Positions 1 through 10,360 are shown, counted from the first letter of the stretch. The stretch: 64,000 bases of DNA from Poecilobothrus nobilitatus (GCA_947095535.1 CAMUPU010000004.1:2501-66500), one strand, 5' to 3'. Notes: generated by a model from the letters alone, not told the origin. Numbers and translations: made by a program.

Positions 1-240
1 TACCTAATATTAAATGGGTTGCACATGAAGAGGAAACTTATTTTGTACCATATGAATTAGTTAGTAATATTGAGTACTTTGTAATCGATTCTTTTAATTC
101 TTTTAATTTTCAACAGGTTTTTTAATAATCGCGGGAGGCAGTTAGACTTACTATTTACTTCAAACTGGAATAATTTAGTTACTATTACAGTAGTATAAAT
201 ATGGGGTTTCTGCGGCAGTTAAAATCGTTCTTGACAGTTG
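1..240 (+). pseudogene. LINE-B endonuclease C-terminal remnant (copy A)
   Basis: The plus strand reads as the tail of an apurinic-type LINE endonuclease: a stretch beginning LPNIKWVAHEEE (after the GDFNLP-type motif seen in copy B) and, after a frameshift in the T-run near 117-122, NRGRQLDLLFTSNWNN, the usual 'RGxxLDLxF' region near the domain end. The upstream half lies outside the window; copy B holds it at 45598-46047. It is dead because of the frameshift and stops. Confidence 0.6.
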
Positions 241-334
241 TTTGTGTCTTGGAGAATTATTTTTAATAGGATTGGATTAGTTGTTAGTGTTTTGGTAAAT
301 GGTTTTTAGTATATTGTTAGTAGGTTTTGATATC

Positions 335-520
335 GTTATTAGTGAGTGAATGGGAAAAGTAGTAAGGTTAATGGGAATGTTTAATATGTTATGATATTAG
401 TAGATGCCGTTAGTAGTGAGTGAATGGGAAAAAATAGTAAGATTAATGGCAAGTTAATATGTTCTGATGTTGATAAATGCAACAATTTTTGAGTGAATGG
501 TATTAATGGGAATGTAGTAA
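335..520. repeat. Imperfect ~74-bp tandem repeat (copy A)
   Basis: Two units (about 335-408 and 409-483) and a third partial one share GTGAGTGAATGGGAAAA and TTAATGGxAA cores. The same array is present in copy B at about 46382-46600. No coding potential is visible. It may be part of the Polinton end region or of the LINE, which cannot be decided here. Confidence 0.6.
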
Positions 521-579
521 GAATAATAAACAAAAGGGTGAAAAGATCAGTTTAATATGAAAAGGAATAAGAAAAAAGA

Positions 580-779
580 GGCTGCGTGATTAAACTTTAA
601 TATAACTATTTTAAAATATTATCCTCCTACTATAGTTTTAAAACACAAGACAGTTTTTCTGTAAATTATATATAGGAAAATAGGTAAACAGCTGATTTTT
701 TGAATTCAAATTTGCTGTTAAAACTTTAGTAGGAGGATAATATTTTAAAATAGTTATATTAAAGTTTAATCACCCAGCC
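580..779. mobile_element. 200-bp foldback/MITE-like element with 62-bp inverted arms
   Basis: Arms at 580-641 and 718-779 are inverted repeats of each other with two mismatches; outer ends read GGCTGCGTGATTAAAC and, on the other strand, GGCTGGGTGATTAAAC. The loop is 76 bp. No clear target duplication is visible. Copy B keeps the left arm and loop but has lost the right arm. Confidence 0.75.
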
Positions 780-1045
780 AAACAATAAATGTTCAACAAA
801 TAAAAAGGGGTGAAAACGTTAAAGTTAAATTTAAATTAAAAATGATCAACTTCTTAATGTATTGTTTTTAAAAGAAAAAGTTCGTTATTTTTTAACGGTT
901 TTTGGTACATTTAAATCAATTAAACATAGGCAAAGGAAAATAATAAAGTAAAAACAAAAATTTGCGGAAAAAATTTTCGGAAAAAATTACTCGTAAGACC
1001 AAAACGAAAACAAGTACAAACGAAAACGGAACAAAAGTAGAAGAT

Positions 1046-1363
1046 ATGGTAGTGATATAGTTATTAAATGAATTTAACGCCATTAGCAACAGCAATCAAA
1101 ATTAATTTTTAAAAGTGAAAGAAATGGATGTAGAAATCCTATACATGACCGGAATGGTAAAACAAATTAAAACTATTTATGGGTTAAAATAGGTTCTTGA
1201 AACATCAAAATGTATAGTTTGGTTGCCGAAGAAAAATTACTTTTATTTTCGAAAAAAAATGCAGATTTTGTTCAAGAAATTAACAATGTGACGTATTCCA
1301 TTACAACCGACATAAACGGTAATTTAAATTTATTAGAGGTTAAAAGCGAAATCATGTAACAAA
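1046..1363 (+). pseudogene. Small plus-strand Polinton-end protein (copy A, broken)
   Basis: Homologous to the better copy at 47163-47504. It retains VKEMDVEILYM, IKTIYGLK and VWLPKK blocks but has in-frame stops, including one after IKTIYGLK. The pattern 'conserved leader, KTxYG, then F/W-x-LPK' resembles small single-strand-binding-like proteins carried by some Polinton-type elements; that comparison is from memory and is weak. It is the only gene in the block that runs opposite to the other Polinton genes. Confidence 0.4.
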
Positions 1364-1565
1364 AAAAAATAAAATTGAAACAAAAACATTTGATTCAAAA
1401 TATATTCTTTTCATTTATCGACGAATTATGACTACTGTCAAACTCTAACCATTTTACAAATACTTTATTTCTTTTTTTTGCAATACTTTTTCAACTAATT
1501 ATGTATCAGGATACTTCACAGGTGTTAGTTCTGAATCATGATATCAGCCAGATATCAAATCACCT

Positions 1566-2225
1566 TTATAATAAGTTAAATTGACGGGACTTTCTTTCTT
1601 TCTCAAAAGTTTTTTTGTATTTACTTATTCTAACAAAATCTCCCAATATAAATTTACCCTTATGGAATATCTTTGTATGATTGTGTACTGTTTTTAATAA
1701 AACTTTTTCATTGCTTTTTTTCTTTATAACTTTATTAAGTTTCATTTTGATTGTACGATGTTTTGTTGAATTATACGTAATTATAATAGAATCCAAAATG
1801 TGAAGCCACTTATAACTTCCTTGTAAATTTTTTTCACATAAAAAGTTTATTCACATTTTTTTAACGTACGATTGAATCTTTCAACAATTGATGCCTTTAT
1901 TTCGGAAAATCTATGACAGTGAAGAATATATTTTTTTATCCATATATTGCTGAAATTTAGTATTGAAAAATTCCTTTCCCTCATCAGAGTGAATATTTTT
2001 AAGTAGACTATCAGCTTTTCTGAATATTTTTTGATTGCATCTAAAAGTTGTCATCATTTTTGATTTTAAAGGGTTCTGCATTGCATATTTTAAAAATGTA
2101 TCTATTATTTGCCATGTACCATTTAGATCTCTTTGTATAAATCTTCTTTGAGGAAATTTTCGTTTAGTTGATCTATGAATCTCTTCAACAATTTGTTTTC
2201 TTGACATTCTTTGTATACCAAGCAA
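1566..2225 (-). pseudogene. Polinton (Maverick) retroviral-type integrase, copy A
   Basis: Residues from the start at 2225 give a basic stretch KRKFPQRRFIQRDLNGTWQI, then IHSDEGKEFFN, which carries the second catalytic Asp, then (1862-1915, other frame) EIKASIVERFNRT with the catalytic Glu, and finally a C-terminal SH3/chromo-like tail NSTKHRTIKMK...KGKFILGDFVRISKYKKTFEK. About 70 bp after WQI, which hold the first catalytic Asp in copy B, are deleted here, and there are at least two frameshifts. The family is the rve-fold integrase of Polintons, which joins the element ends to target DNA. Non-functional. Confidence 0.8.
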
Positions 2226-2460
2226 TTAAATTTTCCAATTCTTCTTCATATTTTTGTATAGAATAACATTCACAAGTATCTGGTCCTGAAGTTGAATCAT
2301 CAGAAGCCCAAGAACACGAAATAAAGTGCATACCCCAATTTGAATTGTACTTCGCTAATTGTAATATTACGTTAATAATTGTATATTACTAATTGTATCT
2401 AGTAATATAGAAGAACAAATTTTGAGGAAGCCTTCCACATCCATTGTGAGGTATAAATAA
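2226..2460 (-). pseudogene. Unknown integrase-adjacent reading frame (copy A)
   Basis: Degenerate counterpart of 48461-48730. Readable pieces include SNWGMHFISC and SGPDTCECYS. Copy A has an extra A+T-rich insertion near 2350-2400 that breaks the frame. Function not recognised. Confidence 0.4.
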
Positions 2461-2519
2461 AATAAAATTATAAATTTGTTCGTTTATATACTTTTTTCAT
2501 ATCAATCCCGTACAGAATA

Positions 2520-4163
2520 TACATATTATTTATTTATTTAATTATTTATATATATTTATAAACTCAAATGAGCTCAGTCGCTCGTACTGAGTATTCATAA
2601 TAAAAATCATAACAATTCATGAACATAATTCAGTGCATAAAAAAAATCAAAACAACATAACAATCCAGTAATTCAATGCTTATTAATAATATGTAGAAAC
2701 AAAAACAAAATAAAGATGTGATATTAGAAAAAACAAACAAGAAAAAAAAAGAACACAATTAGGTACTAAAAAAATTTATGAAAATAAAAAGAAAACAAAC
2801 TAATATATATAAGAAGCCTAGTAATTCAATTAACTTTAAGATAAAAATTCAAATACAAATTGAATAATTACAAACTTATGTAGGTATACCCAAGATTTGA
2901 CTTATAAAATATTCATTAATTTTTCTTTTAAATTTATTTAAGCAATTTAAATCTTTCAAATAATTAGGCAAACAGTTGTAATTCTTAAACACTAAGTTAT
3001 ATATGGGATCTTGCCTATTGAACCTGATTTTTGACTAGACCAACTTAATATTATCAGCACTCCTTGTACTATAACTTGTACAAGGAGTGCTGATACGTGT
3101 TGAGTGTTGTGCTGAGTGGGCTTGTGCAGGAGTGCTGAGTGTTGTGCACGTTCGTATTGATGTTTCCAGTAATCATTAGATGAGTTTGAGTTGCCATTTT
3201 ACTTTTGATTAGTAACTTAATAGGAAGAATGTTATGTTTCGTATGTATTTCTTTAGCGGAAGTTCTTGAATTGTAGCCATACAGATTTTAAATAGCCCTG
3301 TTATGAAGCTTTTGTCATATTTGTTCTTGTCATATTTGTATCGTGTACATAACAGAACTGTGAAACATACTATAAAAGAGTGAGCTCTTTATATTAAAAG
3401 GAACTTTTCTATTAATAATTCGAAAAATCCCAGCAATGTCTCTTCCTTTTTTAAATTGTTTATCGATTTGGTTACACCAATTCAATTTGTCATCAACAAT
3501 AACCCCCAAATATTTGTAACTGTCAGCTTTATCAATAAAGCAGTTGTCATAAAATATATCAAATTTGTCTGACGGCTTAGATTTAAATAACATGTATTTC
3601 GTTTTCTTCGTATTTATTAATAATTTGTGTTTATTCATCCACGATTCTATATCTTCCATATCATTTAATACTTTTTCTTTTATATATTCCAACGAGTCTT
3701 CAGTATACACTATTACTAAGTCATCCGCAAACATAAACGGTTTACCACACAATTCCAAATTTAACAGACTACTAATATATATCGAAAGCAAAATCGGACC
3801 CAAAGAACTACCCTGTATTACACCACACGTATTATTGCTCCGTTTGCTTTTCAATCCATGACACTCAGTAAATTGTGGTCGTGCTAACAGATAACTTTTA
3901 AACCAATTGAGCTCTTTTTCTATAACACAACATTCATATAATATTCTTACCATTATATTTCGATCAATAGAATCAAAGGCATTTGATACATCGAAAAACA
4001 CAGCTGCGACTTTTTTTGGTTTATCAATTCCAGATTGAACTTCAGACACAAAATCAAATAAGGCTGCTTGGGTGCTTAACTTAACTTTGTTGGGTACAAT
4101 GTTACACATATTACACATGAAGAATTTAGAAGAATAAGCGATGACAAAGTCTTTCATAGTCAT
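2520..4163 (-). pseudogene. LINE-B reverse transcriptase fragment with 3' end (copy A)
   Basis: An open stretch of 277 codons (4163-3330) is a non-LTR reverse transcriptase: LSTQAALFDFVSEV, the AVFFDVSNAFDSID motif A, GVIQGSSLGPILLSIYI, then MFADDLVIVY (catalytic FADD box) and YKYLGVIVDDKLNW. It then decays; the C-terminal piece NYLKDLNCLNKFKRKINEY is readable near 2950-2880. The 3' end near 2520 is a TAAATAAA-type simple tail. The first ~25 residues after 4163 are probably host-element DNA, not LINE. 5'-truncated, no endonuclease attached. The same insertion is in copies B and C. Confidence 0.85.
3052..3095. repeat. Perfect 18-bp hairpin unique to copy A
   Basis: TATCAGCACTCCTTGTAC (3052-3069) and its exact reverse complement (3078-3095) flank an 8-bp loop. 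Short GTGCTGAGTG-type duplications follow to about 3150. Copy B at the same place (near 49335-49400) has the left arm but not the right, so the hairpin arose after the A/B duplication. Confidence 0.85.
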
Positions 4164-4409
4164 TGTAAGAAAGAGAATAAAATTACAAATTTCCGTTTTT
4201 TTACATTTTATTTTATTTTGAAAATTAGTAATTTAAATCGAACACACTATTTAATCCATATATTTCTATATAATAAAATGAATAGTTAATCATTTGCAGT
4301 CTCTTTTAATCTTTAACTGAAAAATATAAATTTAAACAAATAAAACAAATGCATATAAATTTTAATAATACAGTTTTATTATACATATAACTAATTTCTA
4401 TTATAATTT

Positions 4410-4959
4410 TCAATATTTGTTTGTGGTAATTTTATAATTTTTTTTTAACATGATAGGTATTTCAAAAAATAATCTCGAGTGATTACATTGAATATTATAG
4501 TAACCTTGTGCTAAATATATTTCATCTTGTAACTTCAGTTTTTGCTCTTCTTGACACATATTTAGATATTTTGTTACGTATGCTTTTACAAAATCTTCAG
4601 CGCTTTTATTATATGTTATAACTGAAATTAGAAATTCACTGATATTATAGAAATTATCTATTACCTCTTCATTTAAAATAAAAAATGTTTGTCCTTTGTG
4701 ATAACGTTTAACGTTTCAATAATTTTTTTTATGTACATGTTTTGCGGAATTTTTTTTTAAAATCAGACTGTATACCACAATCCATTCATTATAGTTATAA
4801 TTATAAAATGTTGTTTGGTTTTTACGAATATGTTGAAATGTAATTCTTGTTTCACAAGACTCTGGGTCAAAACTAAGTGAGGATGCTAATGTGTGTCCCT
4901 TATTTAAAAAAATATGTATAAGCTAACTGCAAGTTTTTATTAGTATTGTATTCTTCCAT
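4410..4959 (-). pseudogene. Conserved Polinton gene of unknown function (copy A)
   Basis: Counterpart of 50585-51134 with the same start (MEEYNTNKNLQLAY) and the same TGA end; readable blocks include HKGQTFFILNEEVIDNFY and HSRLFFEIPIMLKKNYK. It is broken by a frameshift near 4715 and another near 4915. It lies just downstream of the protease on the same strand, with a ~35-bp gap. I do not recognise a domain; it has no obvious membrane segment or signal peptide. Confidence 0.5.
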
Positions 4960-4994
4960 TGTTATAATCAAACTGAATATTTAAAATCACTGAT

Positions 4995-5512
4995 TTAATA
5001 TTTACTTTTCTTAGCAATACATGACTGTACATTTTTATTTTCTCCAAATATACGTTTAAATTGTTTCATTATACATTTATCATTTTTTATGTTGTTTTTT
5101 ATATTATCAACATTGCTAAATAAATTCAAAAAATGATTCATACTTATGTACTGACATCGATAGTATAAATAAACACAGCAATGTTGACTACAAAAATCAG
5201 AAAAATCACTTTGCAAACGCATTCCATTAAATAAAGTACAGTATTTTTTAAATAAATTAATAATTTGTTTTCACGTGTTGGTCTTCCATAGGAGTCAAAA
5301 TATTCTATACATCCTTCTTCTGGTATAAAAATTGCCAACCAATGTTCTTCTTTAAATATCTGTGTATTAAAAACGAGAAAAGATGGTCTTTCGATAACTT
5401 TTGGTATACGATCCAATGCCCGTACTCCGTTGAATAATTTTTTTGTACTTTTATTACCTTTCAAAATCTGTGCAATCTCTATGGAATTAATGTTGCTATG
5501 TTGAAAGCACAA
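4995..5512 (-). pseudogene. Adenain-type cysteine protease of a Polinton (copy A)
   Basis: The N-terminal part has FNGVRALDRIP, then EEHWLAIFIPEEG with the catalytic His, and IEYFDSYGRP with the acidic residue. The Gln and Cys region, LQSDFSDFCSQHCCVYLYYR, is in another frame (4995-5222), so the gene is cut by a frameshift in an A-run near 5240. This order (HW, D, Q, C) is that of the adenovirus/Polinton maturation protease, which trims capsid proteins. Start uncertain: copy B has MNSIEI where copy A has INSIEI. Same lesion in copy B. Confidence 0.8.
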
Positions 5513-5564
5513 TAGTTCCTCAATTTTTTTTATATCATGTTTTATGTATGAAAATTTACTTTAT

Positions 5565-6606
5565 TTATAGATTTGTATAAACGTTACGATTTTTATCTAT
5601 TTGCATATTCGCATCAAACTGTCCATATAAAATAGCTGTTAAGGTAGAATGGAGTGGTTTTGATAATTTTGCTTCAATTCTTACGGTTCCTTGATTGAGT
5701 AAACTTTGGCGCACTTCATTACCTGATGAATCTGTGTTATGTTATCAAATGCCAACATAAAGAATTTATTATTAAACATTGATTTTGTTATTTGATGACA
5801 TTTATCGTTATGCTGTATTTCTGTACCGGTAAAAAGAGTATTATTGATAATTGAGATTCATCAAAGTCTGGTTTCTCTAGGGTAAGTAATATACTAATAT
5901 CAACGGCATTTATTAGTAAAGTAGGTTGATTGAACATATCTATATGTAATTTATCCATAATATCAACAACATTGCTATTATTGAAAAAACTCTGTCTTTC
6001 TTTAGAGCCTTTGTTATTAGCATTCACTATATTAGCCTTATATGGAATCCATCCAGCGCATTCTAAATGTGTTGTAATTTATCCATAAGTTCTACTACAT
6101 TGCTATTATTGAAAAGTATCTGTCTTTCTTTAGAACCATTGTTATCAGCATTCGCTATATTAGCCTCATATAGAATCCATCCAGCGCATTCTAAATGAGT
6201 TGTGGAGGCGTCGTTTCCATAATTTAGTAAAAATTCAATAAATGATCTATAATGATAATTTCCATCGGATGGGGTAATATTCTTTCCATTTAACTGAACA
6301 TTGCATTGTTTTATTAATGAATGTAAAAGATTATTAACTACACTAGGCTGTGGTATCAATTGGGAATCAGATCCTTTATCATTATTCCAATGAGTTCCAT
6401 CTTTTTTAGTTATTTGCACCTTTAATCTCAAATATGTTGAAGATAAATCTCTATATGTATCACCATGACCTAGGGAAACAAATTCAATGGTTTATGAATT
6501 ATCTAAAGAAGCAATAGGATTGTAACAAACTTCTTCAGATCGCAAAATACTGGACTGAATGGGTGGTGTTTTAAAAATATCCAATTCAGATTTCATACAT
6601 TCACTT
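5565..6606 (-). pseudogene. Polinton major capsid protein, internally deleted (copy A)
   Basis: The N-terminal jelly-roll region is clear (6431-5788): RLKVQITKKDGTHW, VVNNLLHSLIKQ, VQLNGKNITPS, YHYRSFIEFLLNYG, and DMFNQPTLLINAVDI. A ~60-bp partial duplication near 6030-6130 repeats the ERQ..FNNSNVV..MDKL block. The last ~70 residues (LRIEAKLSKPLHST...) are readable at 5720-5565, but the middle of the second jelly roll is missing; the whole span is about half the usual length. The start codon is lost (copy B has ATG). Forms the virion shell in intact relatives. Confidence 0.75.
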
Positions 6607-6698
6607 ATTTTAATCAAAGATATCTCTTTTTTTATTTTTGTTCTTACCTTGATGTCGTTTTCTTACTAAATAACTTTCAAAATAGGTCTTTTTCAGTT

Positions 6699-6983
6699 TT
6701 AGTTTTTATTTCTCTTGTTTTTACCAGATCCATACATTTCATTCAGTTTTCGAACAAAACCACGTCTGACATTTTTAACAATATTTTTATCATGATTTTT
6801 CATCACTTCTTTTACATTTGCACCTGATGCAATATTAGATAAAGCATTAATATCCGAGCTTATAGCTTCATTCTTTAATATATTTACGCCTGAACTAAAT
6901 ATTGATTTTAAATATCTAATTAATCCACCGAAAAAACTTCCTAATCCTTGTCCTTTTTGATACGGTACTCCTGAGTAAAACAA
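6699..6983 (-). CDS. Small Polinton virion-type protein, open frame (copy A)
   Basis: A 94-residue open frame begins near MFYSGVPYQKGQGLGSFFGG and continues with LKSIFSSGVNILKNEAI..DINALSNIASGANVKEVMK and a basic tail ending GSGKNKRNKN. The [GV-PYQ-KG-x-G-GSFFGG] head, amphipathic middle and basic GSG tail are the pattern of a short protein next to the capsid gene in many Polinton/adintovirus-like genomes, compared by others with adenovirus core or minor capsid proteins (knowledge from memory). The true start is probably further upstream, where the frame is lost. This is the best preserved Polinton gene here. Confidence 0.65.
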   Translation of the reverse strand: MFYSGVPYQKGQGLGSFFGGLIRYLKSIFSSGVNILKNEAISSDINALSNIASGANVKEVMKNHDKNIVKNVRRGFVRKLNEMYGSGKNKRNKN

Positions 6984-7019
6984 GTGACCAATATCTTCTA
7001 AACCAGTCTCTGATTACAT

Positions 7020-7291
7020 CCGATTACAATATTTGTATTTTTGTGTTATTGGAAAAATGTACCTTATAACCATATTTATCACATAAAAGTATTGAAATGC
7101 TATTAAATGATTTCTCGACATTACAATATTGAATGTTTAATGTAATGTACAATTGACATCATTATTAAAAAAATTAAAAATTTCCCAAATCAGTTGTCGT
7201 TCAACTTCTTTTCTTGAAAAACTTTGAAGTAGTCTAATATTTTCAATTAATGTTGGTAATAGAAAAGCTTTCCAATCACATTTTATTTTAC
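7020..7291. other. Unassigned A+T-rich remnant between Polinton genes
   Basis: Minus-strand reading gives a ~60-residue open piece with KCDWKAFLLPTLIENIRLLQSFSRKEVERQLIWEIFNFF, ending in a stop. I do not recognise it; it may be a further piece of the Polinton. It is absent from copy B, which ends at 53070. Confidence 0.35.
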
Positions 7292-9063
7292 TTTTATTTT
7301 TTTTTTTTTTTTACGAGGGTTGGTGGAAAACTCGAAAGACACCAAGAGGAACGACACGTGCTTCCTCAAGGTAGGGTTGGACTTTAACCAACCAAAACCA
7401 CCTCCCTTTTAAAACCAAACTTTAGGATGAATCCTTTAATACGAATGTACAGTTTGGTTTTGTGGATAGGGATGTGGGAAGGATAATTGGGGAAATTGGT
7501 ATTGGGAAATCTGGATTATGGGGGATAGGTAGGAAAATTTGGAGTGGCATTTTGAAGAAAGATGTTAATGTTCTTCTTAAACTTAAGTAAATCGTACACA
7601 TATAAATTACCAACCTTAGGGAACACATGTGAATGTATATGGTTCCACAAACGGGACGTGCGCAAGACAAACGAATTTCCATAAGCTGTATTTCGCCATC
7701 TTGATGACTTAACATGGTAGGAATGCGCATCTGTTGCCCTCCTTGTTTCTCGTTGGAAAACTTTGAGTGGAGGCATTAATTGTTTGATTTCTTTAGAACA
7801 AGTGTTAATCCCTACGAGATACCTATAAAACAAGGTCAGTGACCCAACTGTGCGACGATGGCTGAGTGAAGTGAGAATAGAAGTTACACTGGGGTCGTTA
7901 ATCAAACAAATAGCTCTGTTTTGCACATTATCTAAATAACCCAGTGCTGTTTGAGGCCCTGCAGCCCAAATGTGTGCATTATACTCCATTTTTGGCCTAA
8001 TGGACGTTTTATAGATATTGAGAAGATCAGATGCGGAAAAGTAAGTTTTGCAGCGATACAAAAAACCCAAAAATTTAGCTGCATCCTTAGCTATACCAAA
8101 AATATGATTTAACCAAGTCAATTTCCGGTTTAACCCGATGCCCAGCATGTTTAAATCCGTTGAATGCTGCAAGACTTCTCCCTGAAATAGTAGGTTAGGA
8201 ACAGTAGTGGCTATTTTCCGCGAGATCAGACAGCATTGTGTTTTTTTGGTGTTGAACTCAACTCTATTGACTTGACTCCATTTTTGAATTTTTGCTAAAT
8301 CGTTATTTAGTTCACTAATAGTGAAATTTTTTGCTGTTGTATTAATCTGGTAATTAATGTTACAGCGGCCATGAAATTCATAGGAAGCTACAAGGGTGCT
8401 GTCATCTGCGAAACTATGGATCGGATTGGAGGTTAATGAGAGTAGGTCATTGATAAATATTAAGAAGAGAGTTGGGGATATAACTGACCCCAACTCTCAC
8501 CAAATGGACACCAGCATTTATTTTGAATTTGTCAGATGAATATCCATTGACCAGTACACGCATCGTGCGATTCGAAAGGAAATCTCCAATCCCTTTTAGA
8601 AAGACCCCACCTGGGCCTAATGCTTTGCACTTTGCCAAAGGGCATCGTGCCAAACTCGATCGAAAGCCCTAGAAATATCAAGAGCCACAACATCAGACTC
8701 ACCAGAATGGTGAAGATTGATGTTTAGCTTCTCACAAAGGTAAGTCATGAGATCACCGGTTGAACGACGGGCTCTGAAGCCGTATTGACGATCATGAAGC
8801 AAACCTTTGTGATCCAGGTATTTCAGAAGCTTTTGGTTCACTATTTTCTCCATTACCTTAGAGAGCACCGAAGTTATAGCAATAGGGCCGTAGTTGGAGG
8901 GATCGCTTTTATTACCTTTCTTGGGAATTGGGAAAACATGTGCAACCTTCCATTGGGTAGGATGAATACCCGAAGTGAAGGAGAGGTAGAAAAGTTTGCG
9001 CAGAGGTTTTGAAATAGTGGAGTAGGTATTTTTAAGCACCATTGTGGTTATACCATCTGGACC
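7292..9063 (-). pseudogene. LINE-I reverse transcriptase, 5'-truncated, with poly(A) end
   Basis: Reading from 9063: PDGITTMVLKN, SNYGPIAITSVLSKVMEKI, YGFRARRSTGDLMTYL, VVALDISRAFDRVWHDAL (motif A), a frameshifted join near 8470-8660, then IHSFADDSTLVAS (catalytic FADD), FNTKKTQCCLISRK, LNMLGIGLNRKLTW and RPKMEYNAHIWAAG to the C-terminus near 7516. A 3' UTR and an A-run (T-run on plus, about 7292-7312) end it. It is inserted in the Polinton between capsid-type genes and the structural N-terminus at 9299. Same family as 13166-15870 and the tandem units, in the opposite direction. Confidence 0.85.
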
Positions 9064-9299
9064 ATTACATAACATTTGTTTCTCATCGTATGTAATGTAT
9101 AATGTTCCAACTTCTATTAAATCTGTACCTTCCATTCCCTTAATATATATTTACTTTTTTCTCAATCTTCACAATATATATTTGGAACAAAATCATTTAT
9201 ATAAATTTCAAAAACAACAACTTTCCATCTAGAGTCACATATGTATTTATTCATTTTATTCGTAAAAGATGACAATGTATTTTTGGGGTAGTAATTCAT
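9064..9299 (-). pseudogene. Polinton structural-protein N-terminal fragment, copy 1
   Basis: From Met at 9299: MNYYPKNTLSSFTNKMNKYI then SRWKVVVFEIYINDFVPNI, ending at a TGA at 9162-9164; a further piece GTDLIEVGTLYITYDEKQ lies at 9135-9065. The 'S-M-x-Y-Y-P-x-N-T-L-S-x-F-T ... W-x-V-x-x-x-E-I' start is shared by a conserved, presumably virion-associated protein of Polinton-like elements (family knowledge from memory). Interrupted by the LINE at 9063. Confidence 0.5.
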
Positions 9300-9380
9300 A
9301 GATCAATCGCTAAGTAAAGTAGTGTAAAAATAGTGATTTATTTGTATGCTGTCCATTGTGCATTATTTGTAGACTTGACT
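9170..9380. repeat. ~210-bp direct repeat, left copy (partner 10733-10941)
   Basis: Matches 10733-10941 almost base for base, from CACAATATATATTTGG to GTGxATTATTTGT. Both copies encode the start of the same structural protein on the minus strand. The duplication sits either side of the ATPase and small-protein genes. Confidence 0.9.
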
Positions 9381-9471
9381 TTTCGTATTGGAAAATTAAG
9401 TTCGGTTTTAGTTTCACCAGCTCAGCAGCTCTATTTGAGCGTAAAACCCGGTTTAATTGTTTCTTATCCAT
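9310..9471 (-). pseudogene. Short unknown open frame (MDKKQLNRV start)
   Basis: An ATG at 9469-9471, 8 bp after the stop of the gene at 9479-10032, opens about 50 codons: MDKKQLNRVLRSNRAAELVK then LKPNLIFQYEKSS. The tight spacing suggests the next Polinton gene, now fused to or cut by the structural fragment. Function unknown. Confidence 0.35.
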
Positions 9472-9478
9472 TTTATTG

Positions 9479-10032
9479 TTATTTATAGTTTTTTATTTTT
9501 TTTTTAGGTGGACTTGGACTGTCTAAAGATACGGTTATGATATCTTCAGTATCAGTCTCAAATAGCTGCACATTTTTAATTGATTTCCTTTTTCAGAGAC
9601 GTTCTCCTGATTTTGCAGCAGAGATTGTTTTTGAATATATTTCTTCTTTTTCAACTTTTTCAATAAATACTTCGGCGTCATCAAGTGGTTCCTGTTCATA
9701 AATCTTCTCTATGGGAAATTGTATGGCAACATTTTTGTTTTTGATGTGTTCCGACTGAGTTTCTGCATCGTGTAAAAATGGTTTAGGACGAGTTTTAACA
9801 CCTTGTGATTCGTAATACCTTGTATTTTTCTGTTTATTTACCTCGTGTTTATTTTGAGATGTACTTCTTCTATTTTTATTACTTAATTTATGGGGATTTT
9901 GACGAAATAAATAGCATTTTTGAATATCCGATAAATTTTTATTTAAGATAATTCATCTCATTTTGTTATTCAAATAACTGGTTCAATATCAGTATTATGT
10001 TTGAGATTCATTTTATTAAATATCTTACTCAT
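9479..10032 (-). pseudogene. Charged Polinton protein of unknown function
   Basis: It starts MSKIFNKMNLKHNTDIEP at 10032, overlapping the stop of the preceding gene by a few bases, and after a frameshift near 9965 gives about 155 codons with one TGA (near 9591). The sequence is hydrophilic and low in motifs, with acidic (EQEPLDDAEVF) and basic (PSPPKKKIKN) stretches, and ends in TAA at 9479. Probably natively disordered and nuclear or DNA-associated, which is only an inference from composition. It is not in the supplied list of long frames because the TGA cuts it. Confidence 0.45.
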
Positions 10033-10360
10033 TTTAAAAACCTTCCAATTATTCCTGATAGTACAGAGCCAATTAGTTTAGGTAAAATCGGCCCAGTTCA
10101 ATAATGGTTTTCCGTTTACTAGTTTAAAACTGTTTATGACAACTCAACGTTCTCAACTTCTTTTTATACTTTTTCAATTGTTTTACTACTTTTTTACTTA
10201 AATTACAATTACCTTTTAATATATTCAAGGAATTTTCACATAATGTTTTTATTACTTCAGGACCACAATGTTTTATAATAAATTTTTGAAATTTGCGTTC
10301 AGAGTTTTTTAATATATGCAATATATGTCGGTTGGCCTTCATTCGTTTCAGATTTCTCAC
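10029..10360 (-). pseudogene. Small conserved Polinton protein downstream of the ATPase
   Basis: An open 78-codon frame holds FIIKHCGPEVIKTLCENSLN then ILKGNCNLSKKVVKQLKKYKKKLRTL. After a frameshift near 10120 the tail LIGSVLSGIIGRFLK is readable to a TGA at 10029-10031. The 'CE.aLNiLKGN.pLs..q.k.LkkyKk.LR.L ... GGFlp.Lig' pattern belongs to a short protein of unknown role that follows the packaging ATPase in many metazoan Polinton-like elements (from memory). The gene overlaps the next start at 10032. Confidence 0.6.

Larger units (their letters stand above)
1..7020. repeat. Segmental copy A of a composite LINE/Polinton block
   Basis: This block is collinear, in the same orientation, with 46048-53070 (copy B). 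Base 1 matches 46048, and the match runs through the capsid and small virion genes to about 7020, where both copies share a GATTACATC end and then diverge. The match starts at the window edge, so the true left end of copy A lies outside. The offset drifts between 46047 and 46276 because each copy has its own indels. Both copies carry the same LINE insertion between the integrase and the gene at 4410-4959, so the insertion predates the duplication. Confidence 0.9.

Noticed and set aside
335..520. CRISPR-like spaced repeats
   Set aside because: Units are contiguous and imperfect with no unique spacers, and the context is a eukaryotic transposon block.
7422..7730. 102-codon minus frame near the LINE-I 3' end
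   Set aside because: Alternative frame of the LINE-I C-terminus and 3' UTR.
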